DNA of 64,000 bases from Thiomicrorhabdus chilensis DSM 12352 (GCF_000483485.1 NZ_KI519609.1:1331460-1395459), one strand, 5' to 3'; positions 1 through 9,375 are shown, counted from the stretch's first letter. Program-made: numbers and translations. The notes: generated by a model not told the origin, from the sequence alone.

Positions 1-1
1 C

Positions 2-508
2 CCCGACAATGTCCTGATCGCAAACGTAAATGGCGTGATGAATGCTGTCATGGCGTATGGCAATCATGTTGGTCCAACCATGTATTATGGGCCCGGGGCG
101 GGAGCGGGACCCACTGCTAGCGCGGTCGTAGCCGATATTATCGACGTCATTCGCTGGAAACATCAGCCAACTGAAGACCGAGTCCCGGCTTTAGGCTTTA
201 AAGCCGATCAGATGAAAAATCAGCCGGTTGTCGACATCGATGAAATCGAGACCGCTTATTACATTCGTTGTTTTGCACTGGATCACGCCGGTGTATTGGC
301 TAAAATCACCACCATTCTAGCGGATTACGAAATCAGTGTTGAACACATGCTGCAAGAACCGAGCACCAACAACAGCAAAGACGCCACCTTGGTTATGGTC
401 ACGAATACGGTTAAGGAAAACAAACTGAACCAGGCCTTGCAGACTTTGCAGGCACTGGATGAGATTGACGGTGAGATCATGCGCATTCGCGTAGATGCTC
501 TAGGATAA
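2..508 (+). CDS. hom: Homoserine dehydrogenase, C-terminal part (5' truncated by window edge)
   Basis: Homoserine dehydrogenase reduces aspartate semialdehyde to homoserine in the threonine/methionine branch. Only the last 168 residues are in the window; the frame is open from base 2, so the GTG at 35 is internal. The visible part begins in the end of the catalytic domain (ANVNGVMNAV, then GAGAGPTASAVVADI, the family signature) and ends in an ACT domain from about visible residue 85, the usual threonine-sensing regulatory module of the long bacterial form. Threonine synthase follows after 128 bp on the same strand, a natural pathway pair. Identification is confident from motif order; no aspartokinase domain can be assessed because the 5' end is missing. 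Confidence 0.93.
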   Translation, partial: PDNVLIANVNGVMNAVMAYGNHVGPTMYYGPGAGAGPTASAVVADIIDVIRWKHQPTEDRVPALGFKADQMKNQPVVDIDEIETAYYIRCFALDHAGVLAKITTILADYEISVEHMLQEPSTNNSKDATLVMVTNTVKENKLNQALQTLQALDEIDGEIMRIRVDALG

Positions 509-636
509 CTGCCCCAGGGATATCCACTCGCTCATTAGGCCTGATAATTAAAAAATTTGAAAATATTATGCAGAACAAGATCGCGCTGAGTGCGCGATGA
601 ACTGCATCAAACAAACTCAATGCGTTGGACAAATCT

Positions 637-2112
637 ATGAACTTTACTGAAACACGTGGCAATGATGGTCAGTTTCCTTTGGAAATGACTTTTTCACAAG
701 CGATTCTCAGCCCCATGTCTTCTTTTGGAGGCTTATATTCACCCAAATCTTTGCCCGATTTAGGCCTGCCGTTTCTTGAAAAACATTTGCAGTCGGATTA
801 CAAGACTCTAGCAACTGCGATATTGGCCGAGTTTGAAGTTGATATTGAGCAATCAATCATCGATGAAGCTTTGAGTTTATATGATCAGTTTGATGACCCT
901 CAAAACCCGGTACCGGTGGTTAAAGTCCGGGACGACCTCTATGTCAGTGAGCTTTACCATGGCCCAACACGAGCGTTCAAAGATATGGCTTTGCAGCCTT
1001 TTGGTACCGTTTTGTCGGCCATTGCCAAGGCACGAAATGAAAAATACCTGATCCTAGCGGCCACCAGCGGCGACACGGGCCCAGCCGCATTGGACACTTT
1101 CAGAAACCGTGAAAATGTCCAGGTAGCCTGTCTGTACCCTGAAGGCGGAACCTCTGACGTACAAAGACTGCAAATGGTCACGGAAAATGCTCCAAACCTT
1201 AAGGTCATCGGCATCAAAGGCGATTTTGATGATGCTCAGAGCGCGCTTAAGAAGCTACTGACTTCGGACTCCTTCAAGGCCAAATTGCAGGAAAATCAAA
1301 TTTCACTATCGGCCGCCAACTCGGTCAACTTCGGCCGCATTATCTTCCAAACCATCTACCACCTGCACAGCTACCTTGAGTTGATTCGCCAGGGTGCCAT
1401 TCAGATGGGTGAAAAGGTGTACTTGAACGTGCCCAGCGGTAATTTTGGAAATGCACTGGGTGGTTATTATGCCTTCAAGATGGGCTTACCGGTGGAGAAG
1501 ATCCTGATTGCCTCAAACAGCAACAATGTGTTGACCCAATTCATCCAAACGGGTGTCTATGATTTGAGAGATCTAAACGTCATTCCAACCAGCTCGCCTG
1601 CAATGGATATTTTGAAATCCTCCAATATCGAACGCATTTTATTTGATCTGTTTGGCGCACAACGCACCAAAGAGTTGATGCTGGCGTTGGATAAAGAAAA
1701 ACATTACGCTTTGACCCAAAGTGAATTGGCGGAGATTCAAGCGGTCTTCTCGGCTGACTTCTGTACAGATGACGAAGGGGAAGCCTATATCAAGCAAGCC
1801 TTTTCAGAAGGCTACCTGATGGATCCTCATACCGCAACCTGCTTCAAGTCCTACGACACTTGCCGCCAACATCCTGAGCTTAAAACCATTGTTTACTCAA
1901 CCGCGGAATGGACTAAGTTCTCACCGATCATTGCGAACGCTTTGACTGGAAAGAGCGGATTACATGACATTGAAGCTCTGAAAGTCATCTCTGAGCAGGC
2001 TGGAGTCAGCATTCCCGCTAAAATCCAGAAGTTGTTCGAAACCGAAATCAGCCAATCAACCGTCATTGACAAGCGCGATATCGAACAGGAAATTCTGAAT
2101 TTTCTTGGATAA
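637..2112 (+). CDS. thrC: Threonine synthase
   Basis: A PLP enzyme that converts O-phosphohomoserine to threonine, the step after homoserine kinase. The product is 491 residues from the ATG at 637; a TTG at 625 would add four residues, but the chosen start gives the typical N-terminus MNFTETRG. The PLP-binding lysine is Lys115 in HGPTRAFKDMA, and the phosphate-binding region ATSGDTGPAAL follows. The protein is longer than the 428-residue E. coli enzyme, as in other threonine synthases of the longer fold-type II subgroup. It lies downstream of hom and is closed by a strong terminator, so hom-thrC may be one unit. No obvious Shine-Dalgarno precedes the start. Confidence 0.95.
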   Translation: MNFTETRGNDGQFPLEMTFSQAILSPMSSFGGLYSPKSLPDLGLPFLEKHLQSDYKTLATAILAEFEVDIEQSIIDEALSLYDQFDDPQNPVPVVKVRDDLYVSELYHGPTRAFKDMALQPFGTVLSAIAKARNEKYLILAATSGDTGPAALDTFRNRENVQVACLYPEGGTSDVQRLQMVTENAPNLKVIGIKGDFDDAQSALKKLLTSDSFKAKLQENQISLSAANSVNFGRIIFQTIYHLHSYLELIRQGAIQMGEKVYLNVPSGNFGNALGGYYAFKMGLPVEKILIASNSNNVLTQFIQTGVYDLRDLNVIPTSSPAMDILKSSNIERILFDLFGAQRTKELMLALDKEKHYALTQSELAEIQAVFSADFCTDDEGEAYIKQAFSEGYLMDPHTATCFKSYDTCRQHPELKTIVYSTAEWTKFSPIIANALTGKSGLHDIEALKVISEQAGVSIPAKIQKLFETEISQSTVIDKRDIEQEILNFLG

Positions 2113-2135
2113 TTCCAAATCAACTTAGACTTAAC

Positions 2136-2161
2136 AAAAACCGGGAATTCCCGGTTTTTTT
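2136..2161 (+). terminator. Rho-independent terminator after thrC
   Basis: A 24-bp perfect palindrome: arms AAAAACCGGGAA and its complement meet with no loop, and the right arm runs into a T tract. It starts 23 bp after the thrC stop codon. The A tract on the left means it could also work on the minus strand, but no minus-strand gene ends here. Confidence 0.85.
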
Positions 2162-2213
2162 GTCTTGAACCGACCCCGATATTTTTCAATCACTTAACAA
2201 ACGAAATCAACTC

Positions 2214-3230
2214 ATGACACATGCCGTAACTTTCTGGCTTCCAGGCCTGCTCGATTCAAAACGACGCCAAGAGGCCGGGGAACAATTCAATCCCAAGGCC
2301 TTTCCCATTCTGCAGAACTTACTTAAAAAGGCCGATCTTTATCCGCTGACACAGAACAGGGACTTTTACCAAACGGCCAGCCAACTGTTTCATCAGCCGA
2401 CTTGTCTGCCAATAGCCGCCACCATGGCATCCATCCTGGTTCCATCTTTTGATGCCGACTGCTTCTGGGTCAAACTCGATCCGGTTCAGTTAATTCCCGA
2501 CCGGGATACCTTACTGCTGATTCCCGGGAAGGATTTGGGCATTAGAGAAGAGGAGGCCAAGGCACTGATTGAAGTTTTCAACCAACACTTTGAGCAGGAT
2601 CAGGTTCAAATTGAATACGGCACGCCAACCGATTGGTTCTTGCGCATCAAACAACCCATAGACCTGAAAACTCATACGCTCGATACGGTCAGCTATCGCT
2701 CATTAAGTGATCATTATCCCAGCGGTCATGCTGCCCAGTATTGGCGACAACTGCTGAATGAAGCCTCCATGCTGTTCTTTAATCACCCGATCAACGAAGA
2801 ACGTCGCGAGCAAGGCCTGCCCGAGATCAATGGACTTTGGCTTTGGGGAGAAGGGCAACTGCATGAAAACACCAAACAAAATCGAGAAAAAATGGTGGTC
2901 TGGTCAGAAAACACCTATTTGATGGGAATGGGGCATCTCTGCCAAACGCAAATCAGATCCTTTCCTGAAAACCAGCAGGCCTGGTCGCTGGAGGATGCGG
3001 ATTACCACTTTTTGATGCCGGAAATTTTACGCCAGAAACTCGATTCACTCTCTTTGGAAGAGTGGTTGCAAACTCTAGAATGGCTTGAGCATGAATGGTT
3101 ACAGCCTTTGTATCACGGCTTACGTGATAAGAAAATCGAATCACTGTTACTGGAGTTTGGAGATGGATTTCGTTACCACCTCCAACCTCAGCATTTAAAA
3201 CGCTTCTGGCGTTTTAAGAATCGACTTTAA
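2214..3230 (+). CDS. COG4255-type conserved protein (RpfE-like, phosphoglycerate-mutase-like annotation)
   Basis: A 338-residue soluble protein with no signal peptide or membrane segment. Its pattern (N-terminal WLPGLL; central GTPTDWFLRI; then RREQGLPEINGLWLWGEGQL) matches a gammaproteobacterial family often annotated as cofactor-independent phosphoglycerate mutase-like or RpfE regulatory protein; I know of no proven activity. The WLWG motif in the middle is the best diagnostic. Its stop codon ends at 3230 and the convergent transporter stop begins at 3231, leaving no space for a terminator. It carries two copies of the CAGGCCTG repeat (2242, 2976). The function is not established. Confidence 0.7.
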   Translation: MTHAVTFWLPGLLDSKRRQEAGEQFNPKAFPILQNLLKKADLYPLTQNRDFYQTASQLFHQPTCLPIAATMASILVPSFDADCFWVKLDPVQLIPDRDTLLLIPGKDLGIREEEAKALIEVFNQHFEQDQVQIEYGTPTDWFLRIKQPIDLKTHTLDTVSYRSLSDHYPSGHAAQYWRQLLNEASMLFFNHPINEERREQGLPEINGLWLWGEGQLHENTKQNREKMVVWSENTYLMGMGHLCQTQIRSFPENQQAWSLEDADYHFLMPEILRQKLDSLSLEEWLQTLEWLEHEWLQPLYHGLRDKKIESLLLEFGDGFRYHLQPQHLKRFWRFKNRL

Positions 3231-4208
3231 TCAGTGATCCGGCGAACAGATCTTATTCTGTTTCGCAGCTATCACGGTTTTATAGAAAAAATATACGATC
3301 ATCACTGTCAAAGCCGCCATCACCAACCAGCCAATCAACTGATAAGCTTGGCTGTTTGCAATTTGAGCCATCGTCAAGGAGGCAATCGACATTGCCGCCA
3401 ATGGGAACGTATAAGCCCACCAGGACAAGGCAAAGTTCAAATGCCTGAACTTATTGATGGAAAACACTAAGAATAGCGTGAAGAACAAGGCAAAGAAATA
3501 CAACACCCTGGCAAACCCATCCAATTGTCCACCGGTCAAAGCAACATAGGAAATGAAACCCACAGCGGGTGGGGCGATGAAAATGAAGAGGGTTGGTAAT
3601 AAACGTTCCGGCATGGGCGGATGGAAAATCAAACGGTAAAGCAATACCGATTTCAAAATTGGCCAAAACACGATGCCAATCGCGAAAAAGAACCAGTTGA
3701 TGTCTGCCGGTACGTGATGCACGCCTGCAATGGGAACCACGATATTACCGACAATCGGTATAAACCAAGCCGGATTGGAGTGTTCGATCTTGAAAAAATC
3801 ATGGTGAATCCAGTTGTACAACACCCACAAGGTCAAAACAAGCTGCAAAGCCGCACCTAAAAGCCAAAGGTTAAACGAGACTTTCACCGCCTCAATCTGC
3901 CAGAAGGCAATACTTAACAATAGCAGGCTGATGGCGATGGCCGGCATGAAATTCATTTTTACCGGATGCCGCATCTCTTCCCAGAAAGCCTGCTTGAAGC
4001 GGACCATCTTATAAAGATAGCCGGCCAGCAGAACACTGAATAACAAGACAACAAAAAACAGCAGATACTCTCCAGGTTTAATCGCCAAATCAAGCATGCT
4101 TTCGGTCTTAAGCAGGCCGATACATAAACCAGTCATGCCCATGATCATGCCAAAAAAACTGGCCGGAAAATACTGAAGTTTACTGAATCCAGAATGTGAT
4201 TTTTCCAT
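3231..4208 (-). CDS. TDT/SLAC1-family transporter (TehA-like)
   Basis: A 325-residue integral membrane protein with about ten hydrophobic helices. The N-terminus PASFFGMIMGMTGL and the repeated helix-loop pattern fit the tellurite-resistance/dicarboxylate transporter (TDT) superfamily that includes TehA, Mae1 and plant SLAC1 anion channels. The likely substrate is an anion or organic acid; sequence alone does not decide it. The gene stands alone, abutting the convergent upstream-numbered gene with zero bases between stop codons. Its 161-bp AT-rich upstream region holds an inverted repeat at 4242-4270 that could be an operator. Confidence 0.8.
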   Translation of the reverse strand: MEKSHSGFSKLQYFPASFFGMIMGMTGLCIGLLKTESMLDLAIKPGEYLLFFVVLLFSVLLAGYLYKMVRFKQAFWEEMRHPVKMNFMPAIAISLLLLSIAFWQIEAVKVSFNLWLLGAALQLVLTLWVLYNWIHHDFFKIEHSNPAWFIPIVGNIVVPIAGVHHVPADINWFFFAIGIVFWPILKSVLLYRLIFHPPMPERLLPTLFIFIAPPAVGFISYVALTGGQLDGFARVLYFFALFFTLFLVFSINKFRHLNFALSWWAYTFPLAAMSIASLTMAQIANSQAYQLIGWLVMAALTVMIVYFFYKTVIAAKQNKICSPDH

Positions 4209-4241
4209 CTTAAGGGTTCCTTAAAATTAATTTTACTTATC

Positions 4242-4270
4242 TATACATTAACTAAATTAATAGATGTATA
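4242..4270. promoter_or_regulatory. Inverted repeat upstream of the TDT transporter
   Basis: TATACAT at 4242-4248 is the exact reverse complement of ATGTATA at 4264-4270, and a second overlapping pair (ATCTAT/ATAGAT) uses nearly the same bases. It lies 34 bp upstream of the transporter ATG in very AT-rich DNA. The position fits an operator, but chance is possible in sequence this AT-rich. Confidence 0.35.
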
Positions 4271-4369
4271 AATTATATTAAAACTCAGGCAATCAATCAT
4301 GAATAAAGCATTAAAGTCTATCACTTAACCTTTAGCCAGATAAGTAATTTTAACATTTCAGGAGGAAGT

Positions 4370-6124
4370 TTAATGCATCCATTGAATGCGCAACTGCAAA
4401 TTGGTTCGTCCTGCATAATGGTTTAAACTTGGCTGATAAACACAGGTAACCGATTGTCCAGTGCGAACAGGGGTAGGCTCTGACTCGTGGCGCTTGGCGT
4501 TAAAATAGATAGCCTGTAACACCTTGCCGCCAGATGTCCTCAACTTACAAGACAGGTGGGTTTTAGTTTGCCCGACCTCTTTCAACTGAATGATCTCAAA
4601 ACGCCCACTGAAGGAGGGTTGTGGCCATTCACGACCAAAAGGTTCCAATAAAGCGATATGCTCCATTAAAACAGGAACCAAAAGATGGTCTTCAAGTTCA
4701 CCATCGGTTTCCAACAAGGGAACAGGAGGGCTTTCACCCACCTGATTCTGAATCGCCTGTTCAAATAAATCGGCAAAGACCTCCTGTTTTTCAAACGGAA
4801 TCATGCATCCGGCCGCTCCTTTGTGGCCGCCCATTGAACGGAACAATTCAGGATCTTGTTCGGACATCCACTGAAAAGCCTCACGCAAATCAATGTCGCT
4901 CACGATTGCTCTGCCGCTACCGGCCAAATAACCGTCCTCCAAATCGGTGAGCACAACGGTCGGCAAGCCAAACTGCTCTCCTATTCGGGTCGCGATGATG
5001 CCTTGAATTCCGGCATTGCCCTTAAGCGGAATCGCCAAGCTGTATTTATTCGCATGATAAAGCTCCCCAGCCCGGGTTTGAGCGTCTTCCAGCATAGATT
5101 GCTGCTGCAGACGACGGTCTTGATTATCCTGGTCGAGTTGATTGAGGTAACGCCTTGCCTGTTCAACACTTTTTGCAGTCAAAAAGTGATAGGCCGTGGT
5201 CACATCGCTGACTCGACTCGCCGCATTGATTCGGGTGGCAACCTGAAATGCCAGATATTCAGCATTGAAAGGTTCCCCTTGGTTATCATGTAATTGTTTC
5301 ATGGCTTGCCAGGCTGGCTGGTCAAACTGGTTGATATACTGCAAACCCGCTTTCACAATCGCCCGGTTATTCGGGCTTTTCAAGCTCACGCTGTCTGCAA
5401 TGGTGCCCAGAGCCACATTTAAAGCCAGAGCTTTTAAAGAGGGACTGTCTGCTTGAAGATAACCTTGCTGTACCAACTCCTGACGTACCTGTGTCATTAC
5501 CAAAAAAATCACGAAACAGCCCGCAATGGTTTTATCGTACTCACAGTCCGACTGCTGAGGATTGACAGTACATACGGCACTGGCCGGACTGCCTTCAATC
5601 GGCATCTGATGGTGGTCGGTCACGCAAACCGGAATACCGGCCTGCTTCAAGCGTTTGATTCGCGGTTCGTCGCTTGAACCCTGGTCGGCTGAAATCACCA
5701 GGGAAATCGGTTTTTCGATGCCCAGAATACGTTCACAGACTTCATCGGTGATGCCATAACCGGTTTTACGGTCACCGATGACATGCACCACACGCTCCTC
5801 AGGCACCTTAAAATAATCGACCAGAGCCGTCATCGCCACCCAGGCCGAGGTCACGCCATCGGTATCGTAATCGGTCGCCAGAACAATCACGCCATCCGCA
5901 CGGACCGCCTCGGCGATCAACCTAGCTGCGTGTTGTGAGTTTTTTAGCGCATCCGGATGCTGGATATGTTTTAATTTGGGAAAAACGATTTCCTCCAACT
6001 GTTCGACACAGTCGGTACGCTGGGCCACCAGCCTGGCTTGAAGTGGCGAAAGACCCAGATTCAGGCAGGCCTGGTAAACGGAAGAGGAGAGGGGACGTTG
6101 GACAATTTCAGGTGCTTTAATCAT
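4370..6124 (-). CDS. recJ: RecJ-family single-strand DNA exonuclease (DHH phosphoesterase)
   Basis: Predicted 5'-3' single-strand DNA exonuclease used in recombination and mismatch repair. The 584-residue length is close to E. coli RecJ (577). Metal-binding motifs are visible: DYDTDG at 85-90, SADQG near 146-149, the DHH triad at 170-172, and the DHHA1-type GGHKGAAG motif towards the C-terminus. Some positions differ from classical RecJ (DYDTDG for DFDADG; SADQG for TVDNG), so it could be a RecJ-like paralogue; the rest of the genome would settle this. It is divergent from the esterase gene with only 17 bp between start codons. One CAGGCCTG repeat lies at 6066. Confidence 0.82.
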   Translation of the reverse strand: MIKAPEIVQRPLSSSVYQACLNLGLSPLQARLVAQRTDCVEQLEEIVFPKLKHIQHPDALKNSQHAARLIAEAVRADGVIVLATDYDTDGVTSAWVAMTALVDYFKVPEERVVHVIGDRKTGYGITDEVCERILGIEKPISLVISADQGSSDEPRIKRLKQAGIPVCVTDHHQMPIEGSPASAVCTVNPQQSDCEYDKTIAGCFVIFLVMTQVRQELVQQGYLQADSPSLKALALNVALGTIADSVSLKSPNNRAIVKAGLQYINQFDQPAWQAMKQLHDNQGEPFNAEYLAFQVATRINAASRVSDVTTAYHFLTAKSVEQARRYLNQLDQDNQDRRLQQQSMLEDAQTRAGELYHANKYSLAIPLKGNAGIQGIIATRIGEQFGLPTVVLTDLEDGYLAGSGRAIVSDIDLREAFQWMSEQDPELFRSMGGHKGAAGCMIPFEKQEVFADLFEQAIQNQVGESPPVPLLETDGELEDHLLVPVLMEHIALLEPFGREWPQPSFSGRFEIIQLKEVGQTKTHLSCKLRTSGGKVLQAIYFNAKRHESEPTPVRTGQSVTCVYQPSLNHYAGRTNLQLRIQWMH

Positions 6125-6141
6125 GCGGAGATTTTAACAGA

Positions 6142-6786
6142 ATGGGGCAATGCAGTTGCGTCTATCTACACGGCTTTTTAAGCAGCGGAAACAGCCTAAA
6201 AGGGCAATGGTTCAAGCAGGCATTCGCAGTTCGGAAGAGTTCGTCCTCGTCAAGCATCCACTGCCGGGTTTTGACACCGACCTATCCAATGCAAGACCCA
6301 CAAGAAAGCATGCGTTTTCTGCACCAATTCATAAAACAGACAGGCCTGCTCAATTCTGAAAGAAAATGGTTTCTGGCCGGCTCTTCCATGGGCGGGTTTT
6401 ATGCCCGTTATCTGGCACATTATTACCGCGTTCCGCTGCTTATGATCAATCCGGCGCTCGATCCGATTGCTCTTATGTCGAATTATTATGGTATGCACTA
6501 CAATCCGCATACCCGTGAAGAACTGTTCATTGACCAGATCTATCGAGACAAGCTGGCTGAATTTTACCCGCAAACTGCTGCCAAACCATTGGATAGTCTG
6601 CTTTTGCTGGATAAGGGAGATGAAATCATCCCTTACCAATCCACGCTGAAACACTATAAAAAAGACGACAGGCAGCAATGCCTGATATTTGAAGGGGGAG
6701 ACCATGCGTTCCAACATCTGGAGGAGGCCAAACCGCAAATTGAACTTTTTTTGAGTGATAGCTTGTTCAAAAGCGACCAGTTTTAG
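6142..6786 (+). CDS. YqiA/YcfP-family alpha/beta-hydrolase esterase
   Basis: A 214-residue cytoplasmic hydrolase. It starts with the family hallmark YLHGFLSS; the nucleophile elbow GSSMGG puts the catalytic serine at Ser82; LLLDKGDEIIPY carries the acid and GGDHAFQHL the histidine. E. coli YqiA is an esterase active on short-chain substrates; the physiological substrate is unknown. The start is supported by GGAG at 6127-6130. There is a run of six serines near residue 33, which lengthens the first loop relative to typical members. The start codon is 17 bp from the divergent recJ start, so each promoter must overlap the other gene. Confidence 0.8.
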   Translation: MGQCSCVYLHGFLSSGNSLKGQWFKQAFAVRKSSSSSSIHCRVLTPTYPMQDPQESMRFLHQFIKQTGLLNSERKWFLAGSSMGGFYARYLAHYYRVPLLMINPALDPIALMSNYYGMHYNPHTREELFIDQIYRDKLAEFYPQTAAKPLDSLLLLDKGDEIIPYQSTLKHYKKDDRQQCLIFEGGDHAFQHLEEAKPQIELFLSDSLFKSDQF

Positions 6787-6828
6787 AATCAAACCTCAAT
6801 TCTATTGAGTTTGTCAAAAAGGGGAAAT

Positions 6829-7050
6829 CTAGGCGATGACGTCAATCAGTGAGCCGATCATTTCATCATAAGTTTTTAAGGCTTTTGCGGAGGCCTGAAC
6901 TTGTTTCTCGGCCAGGGTATTGTCGACCAAACTCTCGAGTTGCTGTCCACTTTGCGGATCAATGATGTTTTGTGTATTTTCCGCCAGGCGTTGAAAACCC
7001 TGATTGATACCGCTCACCGCCATTGCAGAAGGACTGTTTGAAACATTCAT
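6829..7050 (-). CDS. Small flagellar hook/rod-like protein of unknown function
   Basis: A 73-residue protein. The C-terminal half (LAEKQVQASAKALKTYDEMI, then GSLIDVIA) resembles the C-terminal coil of flagellar hook and rod proteins (the QRAFQANAKVIQTADEML type), and the N-terminus (SAMAVSGINQGFQRLAENTQNI) is like the N-terminal coil of the same family. It looks like both terminal coils joined without the middle domain. No flagellar genes are visible in the window. It may be a small domain-only relative; the function is unknown. The next minus-strand gene upstream in transcription is 59 bp away or more. Confidence 0.6.
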   Translation of the reverse strand: MNVSNSPSAMAVSGINQGFQRLAENTQNIIDPQSGQQLESLVDNTLAEKQVQASAKALKTYDEMIGSLIDVIA

Positions 7051-7108
7051 TAAATAGCATCCTTGAAAATTGAATTTTGTGCGCTCTGTTTAGCGGTTGA
7101 AATCAGGC

Positions 7109-7690
7109 TCAGTCGTTTTGAGCGACCGCATAGGGCGATTGCGTTTTTACCGTATACCGAACAAAGACATTGCCAAACTGCTCGCCGCCTTCACGATCGA
7201 CCAATATCTGAATCTTATCATCTTCCCAGCGGTAACTGGAATACGACAAGCTCCCACCCCAACCTTTTCTCGCCATAAAGGGCGTCTCACCCAAACCGGC
7301 CAACAACTGCTCAGCGACTTCATCCGTGGTAATCGCCGTCCGTCTATTCTGATGTTCAATCGAGTAGGGGCGATACAGTCGTTTGACGGAGGTCACCTTG
7401 CCCAAATTATTATAACGAAACTCCACATAGTAACTGTCACGCATGCGAGACCAGGTGAAAAACTTATCGACATTTCTCTGTCTAACGGTTGAACGCGCCT
7501 GCATGAATCCGCCTATCGCCCACAACTGCTCCCGTACCTGGTTGAGATCCGCAGTGACCAGATCAATTCCGAGTAACGTCACCTGATCCAAAGACGGCTT
7601 TGTTTCATCTTCTGCTTCAACCGAAAGCACCCACATCTGCAGCACGGCCGCCATTAGACAGACACAGCTTCCTTTCCTGAACAAATCCAT
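7109..7690 (-). CDS. Exported protein of unknown function
   Basis: A 193-residue protein from the ATG at 7690; an in-frame ATG at 7714 would add eight residues before the signal peptide. The N-terminus MDLFRKG is followed by a hydrophobic stretch and a likely signal-peptidase site after VEA, so a periplasmic location is predicted. The mature part has no motif I recognise; it is rich in charged and aromatic residues (KFFTWSRMRDSYYVEFRYN). It sits between the small hook-like gene and the APH/ATPase gene on the same strand. Confidence 0.65.
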   Translation of the reverse strand: MDLFRKGSCVCLMAAVLQMWVLSVEAEDETKPSLDQVTLLGIDLVTADLNQVREQLWAIGGFMQARSTVRQRNVDKFFTWSRMRDSYYVEFRYNNLGKVTSVKRLYRPYSIEHQNRRTAITTDEVAEQLLAGLGETPFMARKGWGGSLSYSSYRWEDDKIQILVDREGGEQFGNVFVRYTVKTQSPYAVAQND

Positions 7691-7754
7691 ACCAACCCCA
7701 CAACCTTGTCTCAATCAAGGCACCATTAGCCTTTAAAGGAACCTTAATCCATGA

Positions 7755-9341
7755 TTAATTGTTTATCGGCAGGTCCAGAAAATTCTGAAGCTGGGCTAGA
7801 GGAAAAATACGACGGATTTCTTTTGCTTTAAGTGTCAGTGACGGCTCTCGAGACGTAGGCGGCTCCAATAAGGTCAACTGACGATGCATCACATCAACAT
7901 CCGCATCCGAAGGACTGTCGTCCAACTGAATGCGCTGCTCGATTGACTTCTTAGCAAACTCCTCCTCAACATCAATGAAAATCAGCCCAAAATCAAACCC
8001 CATGTCCTGTGCCAGTTCCATAAAGGGTCGACGATGATCTTCTTTCAGAAAGGTGGCGTCCACCATCACCGACCGTCCTTGCTGCAAAATTTCAGCCGCC
8101 AAATCCCGTAAACGCCGATAGGTCCGACGACTCATTTCAGGCGAGTAGAGCTCCGCTTTAAGTGCTACATCAACTCGAGTTGTCGGGGAGATTCCGTAAA
8201 GGCGCTTGCGTTCAATATCCGAGCTGATGATAATCGCATCCACCAGCTCCAGCATCTGTTCGGCAAAATGGCTTTTGCCGGCCCCGGATATGCCTTGCAG
8301 CAGAAGCAAACGAGGAGGGGATTGTTCAAAAGCGTAGTCCTCCGCCTGCTCGATGTATTGCAAGGTTGTGTTCCTATACTCTTGATATTCCAGTGTTTGT
8401 TTATTAAGCTGATTCAACCTTAATGCCGATATCTTCGCTCGCACCAAGGCCCGATAAACCTGGTAAAAACGCAATAGGGAAAGTGCCTGGTAATCTCCGC
8501 TCATCGCCAAATAAGTATTCAGAACATAGCGTTTCAGCATAGTTTGTTTTCTGAAATCCAAATCGATTAACAGAAAAGCCAAATCGCTGATGACATCAAT
8601 CCAGCGAAATTCGTCATTGAATTCAATCCCATCAAACAGCGTCGGCACCTCCTCAATCAGGGTGATGTTATCCAGATGCAAATCCCCATGACATTCACGC
8701 ACAAACCCATCAGCCTTGCGCTGTTTCAAGGTGGGATGCAAATCCTTATATTGCTGACGGGTCCAGCTTAATAACTGCCGTAAGCGTATTTGATAGTCCG
8801 AACGGCAATTTTCCAACAAGGTCGGAAAGTTATCCAGCATCGGCTGCAAAATGGTTTCTGGCTCTCCCAAATGGGAGGTTTTTTCGACCCGGCAAGCTCC
8901 ATGGTGCAATTCGTAAATTTTATGCGCCAACTGGAAACGCTGTGTTGCCGTCAATTCATTGCTTCTCAAATAACGTCCCAGTACCCCATTGGGATCGAAC
9001 TGGTTCATCTTCAAAAGATACTCGACCGGCTTAGAGTCCTCTGCAAGACTCTGCTCAAAGGTAATTTTACCCTGCTCAGTTCGGTATAGTGGCAGCACGT
9101 CCAGGTACAAAGTAGGAGCGGTGCGTCGATTCAGGCGAAGTTCCTGTTGACAAAAATATTGGCGATCCGCAAGTTGCGTAAAGTCCAGAAAACCAAAATC
9201 CACTGGTTTTTTGAGTTTATAGGCATAAGGCCCTGTCAAGAACACCACCGAGATATGGGTTTCAATTGTGGTGATCAGCTCAACCGGGTGAGGGTAACTT
9301 TCTGGTAAACACAACAGGTCTATCAGTGTTTCAGTATCCAA
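7755..9341 (-). CDS. Bifunctional APH-like kinase / AAA (P-loop) nucleotide kinase fusion
   Basis: A 528-residue two-domain protein. Residues 30-260 resemble aminoglycoside phosphotransferase-type kinases, with the Brenner motif HGDLHLDN at 218-225 and a downstream acidic segment. Residues 343-520 form a small P-loop kinase with GISGAGKS at 350-357 and a Zeta-toxin/gluconate-kinase-like layout. This COG2187+COG0645 fusion is common in proteobacteria but has no established substrate. The two ATP-binding halves suggest phosphoryl transfer to a small molecule. It ends up close to the dksA terminator, which separates it from dksA. Confidence 0.8.
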   Translation of the reverse strand: MDTETLIDLLCLPESYPHPVELITTIETHISVVFLTGPYAYKLKKPVDFGFLDFTQLADRQYFCQQELRLNRRTAPTLYLDVLPLYRTEQGKITFEQSLAEDSKPVEYLLKMNQFDPNGVLGRYLRSNELTATQRFQLAHKIYELHHGACRVEKTSHLGEPETILQPMLDNFPTLLENCRSDYQIRLRQLLSWTRQQYKDLHPTLKQRKADGFVRECHGDLHLDNITLIEEVPTLFDGIEFNDEFRWIDVISDLAFLLIDLDFRKQTMLKRYVLNTYLAMSGDYQALSLLRFYQVYRALVRAKISALRLNQLNKQTLEYQEYRNTTLQYIEQAEDYAFEQSPPRLLLLQGISGAGKSHFAEQMLELVDAIIISSDIERKRLYGISPTTRVDVALKAELYSPEMSRRTYRRLRDLAAEILQQGRSVMVDATFLKEDHRRPFMELAQDMGFDFGLIFIDVEEEFAKKSIEQRIQLDDSPSDADVDVMHRQLTLLEPPTSREPSLTLKAKEIRRIFPLAQLQNFLDLPINN

Positions 9342-9375
9342 AGGCAGGTCTTTCGTTTATTTAAAAGTGGCATAA

